A DNA stretch of 64,000 nucleotides from Enterobacteriaceae bacterium LSJC7 (lineage in GTDB: Bacteria; Pseudomonadota; Gammaproteobacteria; Enterobacterales; Enterobacteriaceae), in NCBI GenBank assembly GCA_000302695.1, contig AMFN01000004.1, positions 186,001 through 250,000 on the forward strand, read 5' to 3'. Both the position numbers and the translations under genes were made by a program. The notes beneath the pieces are model-generated. The model had not been told where the DNA came from, did not search any database, and was given only the letters and a program-made list of their open reading frames with translations. Below are positions 20,996 to 31,584 of this stretch, in pieces (the stretch's first letter is position 1; each line of letters opens with the position of its first letter).

Positions 20996-21640
20996 GTGGG
21001 TAAAAAGCAACAAACGAGGAGAGCGAGAAAAGCAGAGCGCAGACATAACCGGCTCACTCAGCCTCCTGCACCAACGCGTAAAAGTTCACGCTATCTGACG
21101 CTGGCAATTATGGGGGGCGCGGCTTTTTTTGCACTGCGCGGCTGTAGCAATGATGACAACGACGAGCAGTTTTACAGAACTGTGCAGCAGTGTGCTGATG
21201 ACGGCAATCTGCGCCAGGTGTGTGAAGAGGCCTGGAAAACCGCCAAAAAAGGCCTGACGGCGGGTGTCACAAACCCACTCACTTACAGTCAGTGTATGGT
21301 GCAGTACAGTACTTATGGCTGCGACTACGATCCCGATTTCGGCGGTTATGCACCGACCCTGGCCGGTTTTACGCTGGCGAAAGTCAAAGAGAAAAGCTGC
21401 GATCCGCAATATGAAAATTGCGGCACACATACCTCCAGCCGTCATTATCACTCCTACAACGTTGGCGGGTACAGTTGGTCATCACGCCCGGTATGGCGCG
21501 ATCGCAGCGGGGAATATGTCTACCGCAGTGGGGAAACCGCCGATCGTCACGTGAGCAGCCAGCCGCTGCATAAAACGAAAACCGTCTCGCGTGGCGGCTG
21601 GGGCAGTTCGTCAAAATCATTCAGTAGCCGGGGGAGCTGA
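20996..21640 (+). CDS. yjfM: DUF1190 family protein YjfM
   Basis: The 214-residue protein starts with GTG (VGKKQQTRRARKAERR) after a GAGG site. It has a strongly basic N-terminus, a short hydrophobic segment ending in a lipobox-like ALRGC (~residue 50), then a periplasmic part with several Cys and a Ser/Arg/Gly-rich tail. This fits the DUF1190 family, and placement and length fit E. coli YjfM (212). It ends 2 bp before yjfC, so the two are probably translated together. Function is unknown. Confidence 0.85.
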   Translation: MGKKQQTRRARKAERRHNRLTQPPAPTRKSSRYLTLAIMGGAAFFALRGCSNDDNDEQFYRTVQQCADDGNLRQVCEEAWKTAKKGLTAGVTNPLTYSQCMVQYSTYGCDYDPDFGGYAPTLAGFTLAKVKEKSCDPQYENCGTHTSSRHYHSYNVGGYSWSSRPVWRDRSGEYVYRSGETADRHVSSQPLHKTKTVSRGGWGSSSKSFSSRGS

Positions 21641-21642
21641 GT

Positions 21643-22830
21643 ATGCAGCGCCATGTTATGCCGGTGCGTGAAGCACTGCCTGCCATTGCTCACGATAACG
21701 GCTTCGACTTTCACATCATTGATGACGAAATTTACTGGGACGAAAGCCGCGCCTACCGCTTTACGCTGCGCCAGGTTGAGGAACAGATAGAAGCTCCGAC
21801 CCGCGAACTGCATCAGATGTGCCTGGAGGTAGTGGACAGGGCGGTGCGCGATGAGCAAACGCTGCTAAAGCTTGGCATTGCGCCGTTGTACCATGACGCG
21901 GTGGCGCAAAGCTGGCGGCTTGGCGATCCGTCGCTTTACGGGCGCATGGATTTCGCCTGGACCGGCAACAGTCCGGTAAAACTTCTGGAATACAACGCCG
22001 ATACGCCCACGTCATTGTACGAGTCGGCCTGGTTTCAGTGGGTCTGGCTGCGCCAGATGTGTGACGCCGGTTTGCTGCCAGCGGATGCGGATCAGTACAA
22101 CAGCATTCAGGAAAAACTGATCGCGCGGTTTGCTGCGATAGGTAGCGCCGATCCGCTCTACTTTTGCTGCTGTTACGACTCAACCGAAGACAGAGGCACG
22201 GTGCGTTACCTCGAAGACTGCGCGCGTCAGGCCGGGTTGCAAACGCGCTTTATTCACATGGAAGACATCGGGCTGGGGGTGGGGGGCTTGCTGACCGACG
22301 AGCAGGATAATGTGATGCGCCATATCTTTAAGCTCTATCCGCTGGAGTGGATGATGCGTGATGACAACGGCCCGCTGCTGCAACGGCGTCACCAGCGCTG
22401 GCTGGAGCCGTTGTGGAAGTGCATTCTTAGCAATAAAGGGCTGCTGCCACTGCTCTGGCAGCGTTTTCCCGGCCACCCGAACCTGCTGCCCGCCTGGTTT
22501 GCCACGGACGTGGCGCGTGCAGACGTTGGCGCACAGCAGGCGCTGGCGGGCTACCAGGGTTATGTACAAAAGCCGCTGTTCTCGCGCGAGGGCGGTAATG
22601 TGGCGCTGTACGGCCTTGATGGTCACGTGCTGGAGCACACTGACGGTGAATATGGTGAGGAGCCGACGATTTTCCAGGCCATGCAAATGCTGCCACGCTT
22701 TGATGAGAGCTACACCTTACTGGGCAGCTGGGTGATTGGCGACGACGCGGCGGGAATCGGTATCCGGGAAGATAACTCGCTGATAACCAAAGATACCTCG
22801 CGTTTTGTACCGCATTACATTGTGGATTAG
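21643..22830 (+). CDS. yjfC: Putative glutathionylspermidine synthase-like ATP-grasp protein YjfC
   Basis: YjfC resembles the C-terminal synthetase domain of glutathionylspermidine synthetase (pre-ATP-grasp plus ATP-grasp). The 395-residue protein closely follows the E. coli sequence (DESRAYRFTLRQVEEQIEAP, KLLEYNADTPTSLYESA, KPLFSREGGNVALY, ITKDTSRFVPHYIVD). The motifs EYNADTPT and SREGGNV mark the substrate and ATP sites of this family. The true substrate is unknown; no amidase domain is attached. It closes the yjfL-yjfM-yjfC unit, 87 bp before aidB. The first ATG is used; another ATG lies five codons downstream. Confidence 0.9.
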   Translation: MQRHVMPVREALPAIAHDNGFDFHIIDDEIYWDESRAYRFTLRQVEEQIEAPTRELHQMCLEVVDRAVRDEQTLLKLGIAPLYHDAVAQSWRLGDPSLYGRMDFAWTGNSPVKLLEYNADTPTSLYESAWFQWVWLRQMCDAGLLPADADQYNSIQEKLIARFAAIGSADPLYFCCCYDSTEDRGTVRYLEDCARQAGLQTRFIHMEDIGLGVGGLLTDEQDNVMRHIFKLYPLEWMMRDDNGPLLQRRHQRWLEPLWKCILSNKGLLPLLWQRFPGHPNLLPAWFATDVARADVGAQQALAGYQGYVQKPLFSREGGNVALYGLDGHVLEHTDGEYGEEPTIFQAMQMLPRFDESYTLLGSWVIGDDAAGIGIREDNSLITKDTSRFVPHYIVD

Positions 22831-22917
22831 TTCCCTCGCGCCGTGCGAATCCCAGGCTTCGGTCCATACTTAACTCGGGCCTGATGCCCGTTTTAATGCC
22901 AGCTAAGGGAGACGACT

Positions 22918-24552
22918 ATGCGCGGGGAAACCCATACCGTTTTTAATCAACCTCAGCCACTCAATAACAGCAATCTTTTCTTGTCCGACTGCGCGCTGCG
23001 TGACGCGGTGGTGCGCGAAGGCGCGGGCTGGGATGTGGAGTTACTTGCCAGCATCGGCCAGCAGTTAGGCACCGCCGAGTCCCTTGAGCTGGGCAGGCTT
23101 GCAAACGTGCATCCACCGGAGTTGCTGCGCTACGACGCCAGCGGCCGTCGGCTTGACGATGTACGCTTTCACCCGGCGTGGCACCTGTTGATGCAGGGGC
23201 TGTGTGCCAATCGGGTGCACAACCTGCCGTGGCAGGAAGAGACGCGCAAAGGTGCGTTTGTTGCCCGCGCCGCCCGTTTTGCGCTGCACGCGCAGGTCGA
23301 GGCGGGCACGCTGTGCCCGGTTACCATGACATTTGCCGCCACGCCGCTGCTGGCCGCAGCCCTTCCTGCTCCCTTCGCCAGTTGGCAAAAACCGCTGTTA
23401 AGCGACCGCTACGATGCGCATTTGCAGCCAGGCGAGCGCAAGCGTGGGTTGCTGATTGGCATGGGCATGACGGAAAAACAGGGCGGCTCTGACGTACTGA
23501 GTAACACCACGCGCGCCACACCGCTTGCGGGGCGCGGCCCCGGCGAGCCATACCGCCTGCTGGGGCATAAGTGGTTTTTCTCGGTGCCGCAAAGTGACGC
23601 TCACCTGGTGCTGGCGCAAACCGAAGGTGGCATTGGCTGCTTCTTCCTGCCGCGCTTTTTGCCGGACGGCGAGCGTAATGCGGTGCGCATTGAGCGCCTG
23701 AAAGACAAACTCGGCAACCGCTCCAACGCCAGTGCCGAAGTGGAGTTCGACGACGCCGTCGCCTGGCTTATTGGCGAAGAGGGCGAAGGCACGCGCCAGA
23801 TCCTGAAAATGGGCAGCATGACGCGCTTTGACTGCGCGCTCGGCAGCCACGGCCTGATGCGCCGGGCGCTGTCGGTGGCGCTGTATCACGTTCATCAGCG
23901 TCAGGCGTTTGGCAAAAGCCTTATCGACCAGCCGCTGATGCGCCAGCAGATTGGGCGCATGGCGCTGTGGATGGAAGGGCAGACGGCATTTTTATTTCGC
24001 CTTGCACGCGCCTGGGATAGCCGGGAGCACGAGCAGGAGCGTACCTTTCTGCGTGTTTTCACACCGGCAGCGAAATTTACCGTCTGTCGTGCGGGCATCG
24101 ATTTTGTCGCCGAATGCATGGAGGCGGTAGGTGGCCCGGGTTATTGCGAAGAGAGCGAACTGCCGCGCCTGTACCGCGAAATGCCGGTCAACAGTATCTG
24201 GGAAGGGGCGGGCAATATTATGTGCCTTGACGTGCTGCGCGCACTGGCAAAGCAGCCTGGTGCGATGGAGATGCTGGCAATGGAGTTTGACGATGTGCGC
24301 GGCCAGAACCGCCATTTTGACCGCGCATGGCGTCAGCTTCAGCAGCGGCTGCGTACACCGCGCGAAAGTCTGGGGCGAGAAATGGCGCGCCAGCTAGCGC
24401 TACTTGCCACCGGTGCCCAGCTTTTGCGCCATCTTTCCCCGCCGTTTGCCGGTGAGTGGTGTCGCATGGTGCTCGACCCGCGCGGTGATACGCTGATATC
24501 AGAAAGGGTGCTGGATGACGTTCTACTGCGCGCAACCGGCGCTCAGGCGTAA
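22918..24552 (+). CDS. aidB: AidB, adaptive-response acyl-CoA dehydrogenase-like protein
   Basis: AidB is a flavoprotein of the acyl-CoA dehydrogenase family, induced in the adaptive response to alkylating agents and able to bind DNA. The 544-residue protein aligns with E. coli AidB (541) throughout: LLIGMGMTEKQGGSDVLSNT, HKWFFSVPQSDAHLVLAQT, MTRFDCALGSHGLMRRA and PVNSIWEGAGNIMCLDVLRAL. It has AidB's extended N-terminus and the C-terminal part that binds DNA in E. coli. Its last 10 bp overlap the 3' end of the convergent yjfN. I did not find a clear Ada box. Confidence 0.94.
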   Translation: MRGETHTVFNQPQPLNNSNLFLSDCALRDAVVREGAGWDVELLASIGQQLGTAESLELGRLANVHPPELLRYDASGRRLDDVRFHPAWHLLMQGLCANRVHNLPWQEETRKGAFVARAARFALHAQVEAGTLCPVTMTFAATPLLAAALPAPFASWQKPLLSDRYDAHLQPGERKRGLLIGMGMTEKQGGSDVLSNTTRATPLAGRGPGEPYRLLGHKWFFSVPQSDAHLVLAQTEGGIGCFFLPRFLPDGERNAVRIERLKDKLGNRSNASAEVEFDDAVAWLIGEEGEGTRQILKMGSMTRFDCALGSHGLMRRALSVALYHVHQRQAFGKSLIDQPLMRQQIGRMALWMEGQTAFLFRLARAWDSREHEQERTFLRVFTPAAKFTVCRAGIDFVAECMEAVGGPGYCEESELPRLYREMPVNSIWEGAGNIMCLDVLRALAKQPGAMEMLAMEFDDVRGQNRHFDRAWRQLQQRLRTPRESLGREMARQLALLATGAQLLRHLSPPFAGEWCRMVLDPRGDTLISERVLDDVLLRATGAQA

Positions 24553-24818
24553 ATAATGGCCTGTACGCGCCAGCCATCAAGGCGCGGGCTTTCCTGCATG
24601 CGAACAATGCGATACCAGGACGCACCGCGCTCGTCGGCTTTTTGCGCCACGATATAGTCCAGCTCTTCCGGGCTGTCGCTGACGGCATTCACCGAAATCA
24701 CACCGATTTCATTGAGGCCAGTCACGCAGTCGGCGCTGGCTTCTTCTGCTGGCCTGGCGGCCGTTGTGATGAGGCCGACGGTAGAAAATGCCCCAGGAAA
24801 AGCAAATAAATGTGCCAT
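24543..24818 (-). CDS. yjfN: DUF1471 (YhcN/BhsA) family small periplasmic protein YjfN
   Basis: I start at the ATG at 24818 (MAHLFAFPGAFSTVGL), which has a strong GAAGGAG site; upstream codons have none. The 91 residues equal the E. coli YjfN length. The conserved DUF1471 part is clear (SADCVTGLNEIGVISV, KADERGASWYRIVRM, WRVQAIIYA). These small stress-linked proteins are exported, and the N-terminal ~25 residues look like an export signal, though an unusual one. It is convergent to aidB, overlapping by 10 bp, with its paralogue bsmA upstream on the same strand. Confidence 0.9.
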   Translation of the reverse strand: MAHLFAFPGAFSTVGLITTAARPAEEASADCVTGLNEIGVISVNAVSDSPEELDYIVAQKADERGASWYRIVRMQESPRLDGWRVQAIIYA

Positions 24819-24948
24819 AAAGCGCTCCTTCTTTCTTACCCTGGCAGGTTTCAGGGCTGTCCTTTGCGTTATCGCATCCTTACCCAACCCGTTACGGCAT
24901 CCTTTGGTGTGCGCCAGTCATGGGGCGCAACAAATATGTTGTCATGCA

Positions 24949-25257
24949 TCAGCGATACAAAATCGCCTGCGTATACCATTGTCCCGGTACGACCGTTTCG
25001 TCATTGACCACAATGACGTAATAACGCGCCTGTGCCGCTGCGGCTTTTGTGCGAATAGCCGCTTCGCCGTCTGACGGCGCGCCGCGCACAATGGCGCTTG
25101 TGGTACCTATTTTTTCTAATCCCTGAGTCTGATTACGCTGAATTTCCTGCGGCGTTGCGCCTGCGGGAGGTGCGGGCTGTGGAGCGCTTTGCAGCGCATG
25201 ACAGGCCGTCAGCAAAGGAAACAGCAAAACAGACAGGGCTAACCAGCGTTGATTCAT
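24949..25257 (-). CDS. bsmA: Biofilm peroxide resistance lipoprotein BsmA
   Basis: BsmA (YjfO) is a DUF1471 lipoprotein linked in E. coli to peroxide stress in biofilms. I start at the ATG at 25257 (MNQRWLALSVLLFPLLTACH), which follows ACGAGGA; the frame also opens at a GTG six codons upstream. The 102-residue product has a lipoprotein signal with lipobox LTAC, a proline/alanine linker, and the DUF1471 core (LEKIGTTSAIVRGAPSD, ARYYVIVVNDETVVPGQWY). It precedes yjfN on the same strand and lies divergent to yjfP. Confidence 0.9.
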   Translation of the reverse strand: MNQRWLALSVLLFPLLTACHALQSAPQPAPPAGATPQEIQRNQTQGLEKIGTTSAIVRGAPSDGEAAIRTKAAAAQARYYVIVVNDETVVPGQWYTQAILYR

Positions 25258-25469
25258 CAGTATTTTCCTCGTCACTAATTGTAGTCACGGCGGCAATTTC
25301 ATCGCGAAAGAAAGTTCTAAAGTGTTGCTTGTGCCGCGATTTTTAACTCGATTCAGCAAAAAAAAGTTAACTGACGCACATTGTTGCCGGGGGAACGCCT
25401 TGTCTTGCCCGCGCTTGTGCGGGAGAGTGTGTGTACTGGCACATTTTTATGACAGGAATCGGTCAGGCG

Positions 25470-26219
25470 ATGATTGAAATCTATACCGAGCGACTGGCGG
25501 GCAACGAGGTGTTGCTTGCCACACCAGCGGGTAAACGTCAGCAGCCGCTGCCGTGCGTGGTGTTTTACCACGGTTTTACCTCCTCTAAACTGGTCTATAG
25601 CTATTTTGCCGTTGCGCTGGCACAGCGTGGGCTGCGCGTCATTATGCCCGATGCCCCCGAGCACGGCGCGCGTTTTGACGGCGATGAGCACGCGCGTTTA
25701 GCGCGTTTCTGGCAGATTTTGCATGCCAGCCTTGCCGAGTTCCCGGCGCTGTATCACGCAATACAGGCCAGCGGGCTGGTGGAAGACGGGCGGCTTGGCG
25801 TGGGGGGCGCTTCAATGGGCGGCATGACCGCGCTGGGGCTGATGGCGCAACATGCACAGATCCGCAGCGTCGCCTGCCTGATGGGCTCGGGATATTACCT
25901 GTCGCTGGCGCGCCGTCTGTTCCCGCCCGTGTCGTTTAACCAGCCAGACGACGAACAGCGCTTTGCCGATATAATGGCACCGCTTAAGCACTACGATGTG
26001 ACGCAGCAGCTGGCAAAACTCGCCGATCGCCCGCTGTTACTGTGGCACGGAGAAGACGACGATGTGGTGCCCGCGTTTGAAACGCTGCGCCTGCAGCAGG
26101 CGCTACAGGCGCAGGGGCTGGATGGCCAACTCACCTGCCGGTGGGAAAAGGGCGTCAGGCATCGTATAACGCCCACTGCGCTGGAGGAAACTGGCCGTTT
26201 CTTTGCTGCATCGCTATAA
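25470..26219 (+). CDS. yjfP: Alpha/beta-hydrolase YjfP (carboxylesterase)
   Basis: YjfP is an alpha/beta-hydrolase with esterase activity in E. coli. The ATG at 25470 (MIEIYTERLAGNEVLLATP) gives 249 residues, the E. coli length; an upstream ATG would add 13 unmatched residues. The oxyanion region PCVVFYHGFTSSK, the nucleophile elbow GVGGASMGGMTALG, the Asp in LLLWHGEDDDVVP and the His in KGVRHRITP make a complete catalytic triad. Its last 6 bp overlap the convergent yjfY remnant. In E. coli the ula genes follow yjfP; here they are absent. Confidence 0.93.
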   Translation: MIEIYTERLAGNEVLLATPAGKRQQPLPCVVFYHGFTSSKLVYSYFAVALAQRGLRVIMPDAPEHGARFDGDEHARLARFWQILHASLAEFPALYHAIQASGLVEDGRLGVGGASMGGMTALGLMAQHAQIRSVACLMGSGYYLSLARRLFPPVSFNQPDDEQRFADIMAPLKHYDVTQQLAKLADRPLLLWHGEDDDVVPAFETLRLQQALQAQGLDGQLTCRWEKGVRHRITPTALEETGRFFAASL

Positions 26220-26438
26220 GCCAGCTGCGGCCTTTGGAGCGATATGGCCCGCCGTTTCCCCGGTGTTGGCCTGTTCAACTTCAGGCGGCGTACCGCCCGC
26301 GGTGTTATGGTTGATATAAATGACGCCCAGGCTGTGGACATCGTCCATATTCTGGGTCATTGGGCCGTCGATGTTAATCGCGGCCGCCGCAGACAGGTTT
26401 AACGCCAGTGCGGCAATCAGGATAATCAGTGTTTTCAT
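26214..26438 (-). CDS. yjfY: Shortened YjfY-like DUF1471 protein
   Basis: The 74-residue frame starts at ATG 26438 (MKTLIILIAALALNLSAAAA, an export signal) and continues with MDDVHSLGVIYINHN, which matches E. coli YjfY. After about residue 50 the match is lost: the conserved DUF1471 C-terminal strand (GA.YY.V) is missing and the frame ends in GHIAPKAAAGL, overlapping the end of yjfP. In E. coli about 10 kb of ula genes separate yjfP from yjfY. Here the two abut, so the C-terminus was probably lost at the deletion junction. It may be a pseudogene. Confidence 0.65.
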   Translation of the reverse strand: MKTLIILIAALALNLSAAAAINIDGPMTQNMDDVHSLGVIYINHNTAGGTPPEVEQANTGETAGHIAPKAAAGL

Positions 26439-26656
26439 ACTCAACCCCCCATACAGGGCCGTCAATACGGTACTGTTTTTCCTCCTCTCCTTACCTGCGT
26501 TTTAAGTGTAATTCGCGCCCGATGAAATCACCGTGAACAAATCTGACGGTGATGATGAAAAACATTTAGTAACGCTACGTAATTAATTATGGTGCAGCGC
26601 CGTGGGCCGGTGTAGCGATATGTGCGCTCCTTACTGAATTAAATCTGCACACAACG

Positions 26657-26685
26657 TTGTGTTTATTGTGCTCTGCAAGTAGAAT
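26657..26685 (+). promoter_or_regulatory. Predicted sigma-70 promoter for rpsF-priB-rpsR-rplI
   Basis: TTGTGT (26657-26662) and TAGAAT (26680-26685) are separated by exactly 17 bp. They lie about 100 bp before rpsF, with the S6:S18 leader between. Confidence 0.65.
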
Positions 26686-26697
26686 GGCGCGTCAATT

Positions 26698-27183
<486 letters not shown>

Positions 27184-27188
27184 TTCTG

Positions 27189-27735
<547 letters not shown>

Positions 27736-27764
27736 TCGGCCACGGTCCACTAATACGACTTTGA

Positions 27765-28226
<462 letters not shown>

Positions 28227-28243
28227 GCCTGCGTCATGATGTT

Positions 28244-28269
28244 AAAAAGCCCGCTTATGCGGGCTTTTT
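28244..28269. terminator. Bidirectional terminator between rplI and ytfB
   Basis: A symmetrical hairpin AAAAAGCCCGC-TTAT-GCGGGCTTTTT has a T run on both strands, so it can end rplI (+) and the convergent ytfB (-). Confidence 0.9.
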
Positions 28270-28289
28270 GCTTTTCTGCGTACAAGACA

Positions 28290-28820
28290 TCAGTTCACGC
28301 GCATAAAGCGGCCATCCGGCTGGCGCGTGAATAACGCCTGATCGTCGCTGCCTTCCACAGTCAAACCGGTTATCACGCCGCTGGCATTCTGGCGGATGCG
28401 CACCACCTGGCCGCTCTCAAGGCTACTGAGCGGCTTGCCGTGGCCTTCAACCTGTATCATGGCCATCACGTCCGCTGTGGGAAGATTATTGTCGCGAAAC
28501 ATCTTTATCAGCGTTTTACCACGCCCGATGCGGTACGCGCGCCAGCGCTGCTCGCTGTCATAGTCCTGGAAAGGCACGGGTGCCAGGTCGGTAGTGGCGA
28601 TAAAGGCCGGGGGCGTGGTAGAAAAGCGGCTTAGCAGCTGGCGTGTGAGGCTGGCCTGGCGCTCTTCGGGTGATGGCATCAGCACGCCTGTCACTATCAA
28701 CAGCGCGCTAATAATGATGCCACGGCGGTGCATGGACGGCAGGGGGTCCATCAGCGTGAAATGGTCAGGGGCGTGCCACAGGCGCGCCAGAGCGGGTTTT
28801 ACTGAGAATTGCGTTAGCAT
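28290..28820 (-). CDS. ytfB: OapA-family cell-envelope protein YtfB
   Basis: YtfB is a LysM-like/OapA-domain protein that affects cell division and adhesion in E. coli. I start at the ATG at 28820 (MLTQFSVKPALARLWHAPDH), preceded by GGAGGAG. The 176-residue protein has a short cytoplasmic N-terminus with the motif MDPLPSMHRRGIIISALLI (the start of the membrane segment, ~35-50), then a periplasmic OapA domain (WRAYRIGRGKTLIKMFRDN, VRIRQNASGVITGLTV, LFTRQPDGRFMRV). It is about 36 residues shorter than E. coli YtfB; the loss is in the Pro/Gln-rich linker. Confidence 0.9.
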   Translation of the reverse strand: MLTQFSVKPALARLWHAPDHFTLMDPLPSMHRRGIIISALLIVTGVLMPSPEERQASLTRQLLSRFSTTPPAFIATTDLAPVPFQDYDSEQRWRAYRIGRGKTLIKMFRDNNLPTADVMAMIQVEGHGKPLSSLESGQVVRIRQNASGVITGLTVEGSDDQALFTRQPDGRFMRVN

Positions 28821-29081
28821 ACGCTCCTCCTTTCCATGTAAATGTTCCTTCACTCGCCGCGGTCCTGTGCGGCGAAAGGCGATTCCCTGTTTCTTCGGTG
28901 GTGCTCAGACCGAGTATAACAGTGCTAACTGTATGAAGTCCTGAGTAATGTCAGGTTACGTCAGCGCGCAGGTGCTATTGTTTCCATTTCGTGCACGTTT
29001 GTCACCCCCTGTGAGAGTTTTACCCGAAGAGGCTGTGCTGTTATGCTGCCGCTACTTTTAACCCTAATGAAAGGAAAAGCC

Positions 29082-29702
29082 ATGACAACCCCTTCTTTTG
29101 ACAGCGTTGAAGCGCAAGCCAGCTACGGTATCGGTTTACAGGTAGGCCAGCAGCTGAGCGAATCGGGTTTACAGGGCCTGTTACCGGAAGCACTGGTCGC
29201 CGGCCTGCGCGATGCGCTGGAAGGGAATGCGCCGGCGGTTCCGGTTGACGTTGTACACCGTGCGCTGCGTGAGGTTCACGAGCGTGCTGACGCGGTGCGT
29301 CAGGCGCGTCAGAAAGAAATGGCCGCAGAAGGCCAGACATTCCTGGATGAGAACCAGAAAAAAGACGGCGTGAGCACCACTGAGTCTGGTTTGCAGTTCC
29401 GCGTGATTACCCAGGGCGACGGTCCGATTCCGTCACGTAAGGATCACGTGCGTGTGCACTACACCGGTAAACTTATCGACGGCACCGTGTTCGACAGCTC
29501 TGTGGCACGCGGTGAACCGGCTGAGTTCCCGGTTAGCGGCGTTATCGCAGGCTGGATTGAGGCGCTGACGCTGATGCCGGTTGGCTCCAAATGGGAACTG
29601 GCCATTCCGTATAACCTGGCGTACGGCGAGCGCGGCGCGGGCGCATCCATTCCGCCGTTCAGCACCCTGATTTTTGACGTTGAACTGCTGGAAATTCTGT
29701 AA
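29082..29702 (+). CDS. fklB: FKBP-type peptidyl-prolyl isomerase FklB (FKBP22)
   Basis: FklB is a peptidyl-prolyl cis-trans isomerase. I start at the ATG at 29082 ([18 protein letters not shown]), preceded by AAAGGAAAAG, giving the 206 residues of the E. coli protein. The N-terminal half is a helical dimerisation region and the C-terminal half a complete FKBP domain ([45 protein letters not shown]). No signal peptide is seen, so it should be cytoplasmic. It is monocistronic, with a terminator at 29724. Confidence 0.95.
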   Translation: MTTPSFDSVEAQASYGIGLQVGQQLSESGLQGLLPEALVAGLRDALEGNAPAVPVDVVHRALREVHERADAVRQARQKEMAAEGQTFLDENQKKDGVSTTESGLQFRVITQGDGPIPSRKDHVRVHYTGKLIDGTVFDSSVARGEPAEFPVSGVIAGWIEALTLMPVGSKWELAIPYNLAYGERGAGASIPPFSTLIFDVELLEIL

Positions 29703-29723
29703 GGTTTTACTGCTGTCATAAAG

Positions 29724-29745
29724 CGGGCTGCAATGGCCCGTTTTT
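29724..29745 (+). terminator. Intrinsic terminator after fklB
   Basis: The stem CGGGC/GCCCG (29724-29728 and 29736-29740) is followed by a T-rich stretch. Confidence 0.75.
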
Positions 29746-29756
29746 GTTTTTATTGC

Positions 29757-30105
29757 TGTGCGCTTCAGGCACGGGCTTCATTTCGATTACTTATGGCCCG
29801 CTTAAGCGATCGCGGTGTCATCGTGTTTGGCGAATATATTTTTCTTACCATTCGAAGTTTCGTTTCGAATAATCCTGGAAATAAATAATTTTATCTTGCA
29901 AAGAGAGGCAGGAAAGGTATTTTTGTGAGTTGTTTCGCGTAACGAGAATGATCTGACACCATTTTCGAACATTATATTAACATCTCTTTCAAGATGCGAT
30001 AAGACATTCTCATCTGTCTGGTTGCTCGTTGACCAGATTGCGGAACACCATTCCAGAATAAAGGCCGCAGAGCCGCACAACACACAACGCAGGTACAGGA
30101 AAAAT
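29757..30105. other. Non-coding leader region of cycA
   Basis: This AT-rich stretch of about 350 bp has no recognisable gene. It should hold the cycA promoter and a long 5' leader. In E. coli, cycA mRNA is repressed by the small RNA GcvB; I could not verify a pairing site by eye. Confidence 0.5.
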
Positions 30106-31518
30106 ATGGTAGACCAGATTAAAGTTGCTGATGAGGCACAGGAGCCGGGCGAACGCACGCTACGGCGCAATCTTACTAACCGGCATATCCAACTTATTGC
30201 TATTGGCGGCGCTATTGGCACTGGCCTGTTTATGGGTTCAGGGAAGACCATCAGCCTCGCAGGGCCGTCCATTATTTTCGTCTACATGATTATCGGCTTT
30301 ATGCTGTTTTTTGTGATGCGCGCAATGGGCGAGCTGTTGCTGTCAAATCTCGAATATAAATCGTTTAGCGACTTTGCCGCCGACCTGCTCGGTCCGTGGG
30401 CCGGTTATTTTACCGGCTGGACCTACTGGTTTTGCTGGGTGGTCACCGGCATGGCGGACGTGGTGGCGATAGCCGCCTATGCACAATTCTGGTTTCCCGG
30501 CCTTGCCGACTGGATAGCGGCGCTGGCGGTAGTGGTACTGCTGCTGGCGCTGAACCTGGCCACGGTGAAAATGTTCGGTGAAATGGAGTTCTGGTTCGCG
30601 ATGATCAAAATCGTTGCCATTGTGGCGCTGATTATCGTGGGTCTGGTGATGGTGCTGACGCATTTCACCTCACCGAGCGGCGTGCAGGCCTCGTTTGAGC
30701 ACCTGTGGAACAACGGTGGCTGGTTCCCGAAAGGCCTGAGCGGCTTCTTTGCTGGCTTCCAGATTGCGGTGTTCGCCTTTGTGGGTATTGAGCTTGTGGG
30801 CACCACGGCCGCCGAAACCAAAGACCCGGAAAAATCCCTGCCGCGCGCCATCAACTCCATTCCTATCCGCATCATCATGTTTTACGTGTTTGCGCTGATT
30901 GTGATTATGTCCGTCACGCCGTGGGGCTCGGTGGTCGCAAACAAAAGCCCGTTCGTTGAGCTGTTTGTGCTGGTGGGGCTGCCCGCAGCGGCGAGCATCA
31001 TCAACTTTGTGGTGCTGACCTCTGCGGCCTCTTCTGCCAACAGCGGTGTGTTCTCCACCAGCCGCATGCTGTATGGCCTGGCGCAGGACGGCGCGGCGCC
31101 GAAAAGCTTTGGCAAACTGTCTAAGCGTGCGGTTCCGGCGACCGGCCTGACCTTCTCCTGCATTTGCCTGCTGGGTGGTGTGGTGCTGGTTTATCTGATC
31201 CCGGACGTGATTACGGCGTTTACCGTGGTGACGACCGTCTCGGCGATTCTGTTTATGTTCGTCTGGACCATCATCCTGTGTTCGTATCTGGTGTACCGTC
31301 GCGATCGTGCGCACTTGCATGAGAAGTCCATCTACAAAATGCCGCTGGGTCGCCTGATGTGCTGGGTGTGCATGGCGTTTTTCGTCTTCGTTCTGGCGCT
31401 GCTGACGCTGGAAGACGATACCCGCCAGGCGCTGCTGGTTACGCCGCTGTGGTTTATTGTGCTGGGTGCGTTCTGGCTGATTGTTGGCAAAAAACGCCTG
31501 GCGAATGCGCGTCGATAA
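30106..31518 (+). CDS. cycA: D-serine/D-alanine/glycine:H+ symporter CycA
   Basis: CycA takes up glycine, D-serine, D-alanine and D-cycloserine by proton symport. I use the ATG at 30106 (MVDQIKVADEAQEPGERTLR), preceded by CAGGAAA, which gives 470 residues as in E. coli; an upstream start would add 28 unmatched residues. It shows the APC-family pattern of 12 membrane segments and the motif IAIGGAIGTGLFMGSG near the N-terminus. It is nearly identical to E. coli CycA in many stretches (AVFAFVGIELVGTTAAETKD). Hairpins follow at 31523 and 31561. Confidence 0.96.
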   Translation: MVDQIKVADEAQEPGERTLRRNLTNRHIQLIAIGGAIGTGLFMGSGKTISLAGPSIIFVYMIIGFMLFFVMRAMGELLLSNLEYKSFSDFAADLLGPWAGYFTGWTYWFCWVVTGMADVVAIAAYAQFWFPGLADWIAALAVVVLLLALNLATVKMFGEMEFWFAMIKIVAIVALIIVGLVMVLTHFTSPSGVQASFEHLWNNGGWFPKGLSGFFAGFQIAVFAFVGIELVGTTAAETKDPEKSLPRAINSIPIRIIMFYVFALIVIMSVTPWGSVVANKSPFVELFVLVGLPAAASIINFVVLTSAASSANSGVFSTSRMLYGLAQDGAAPKSFGKLSKRAVPATGLTFSCICLLGGVVLVYLIPDVITAFTVVTTVSAILFMFVWTIILCSYLVYRRDRAHLHEKSIYKMPLGRLMCWVCMAFFVFVLALLTLEDDTRQALLVTPLWFIVLGAFWLIVGKKRLANARR

Positions 31519-31560
31519 AAACAGCCCGCTTAAGCGGGCCGATAAGTGAAGTCATATTCA

Positions 31561-31584
31561 GGCACCTTAAAGGGTGCCTTTTTT
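31561..31584 (+). terminator. Intrinsic terminator after cycA
   Basis: GGCACC-TTAAAG-GGTGCC is followed by six T. A second, weaker hairpin (CCCGCTTAAGCGGG) lies 25 bp upstream, so the cycA end may have a double terminator. Confidence 0.82.
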
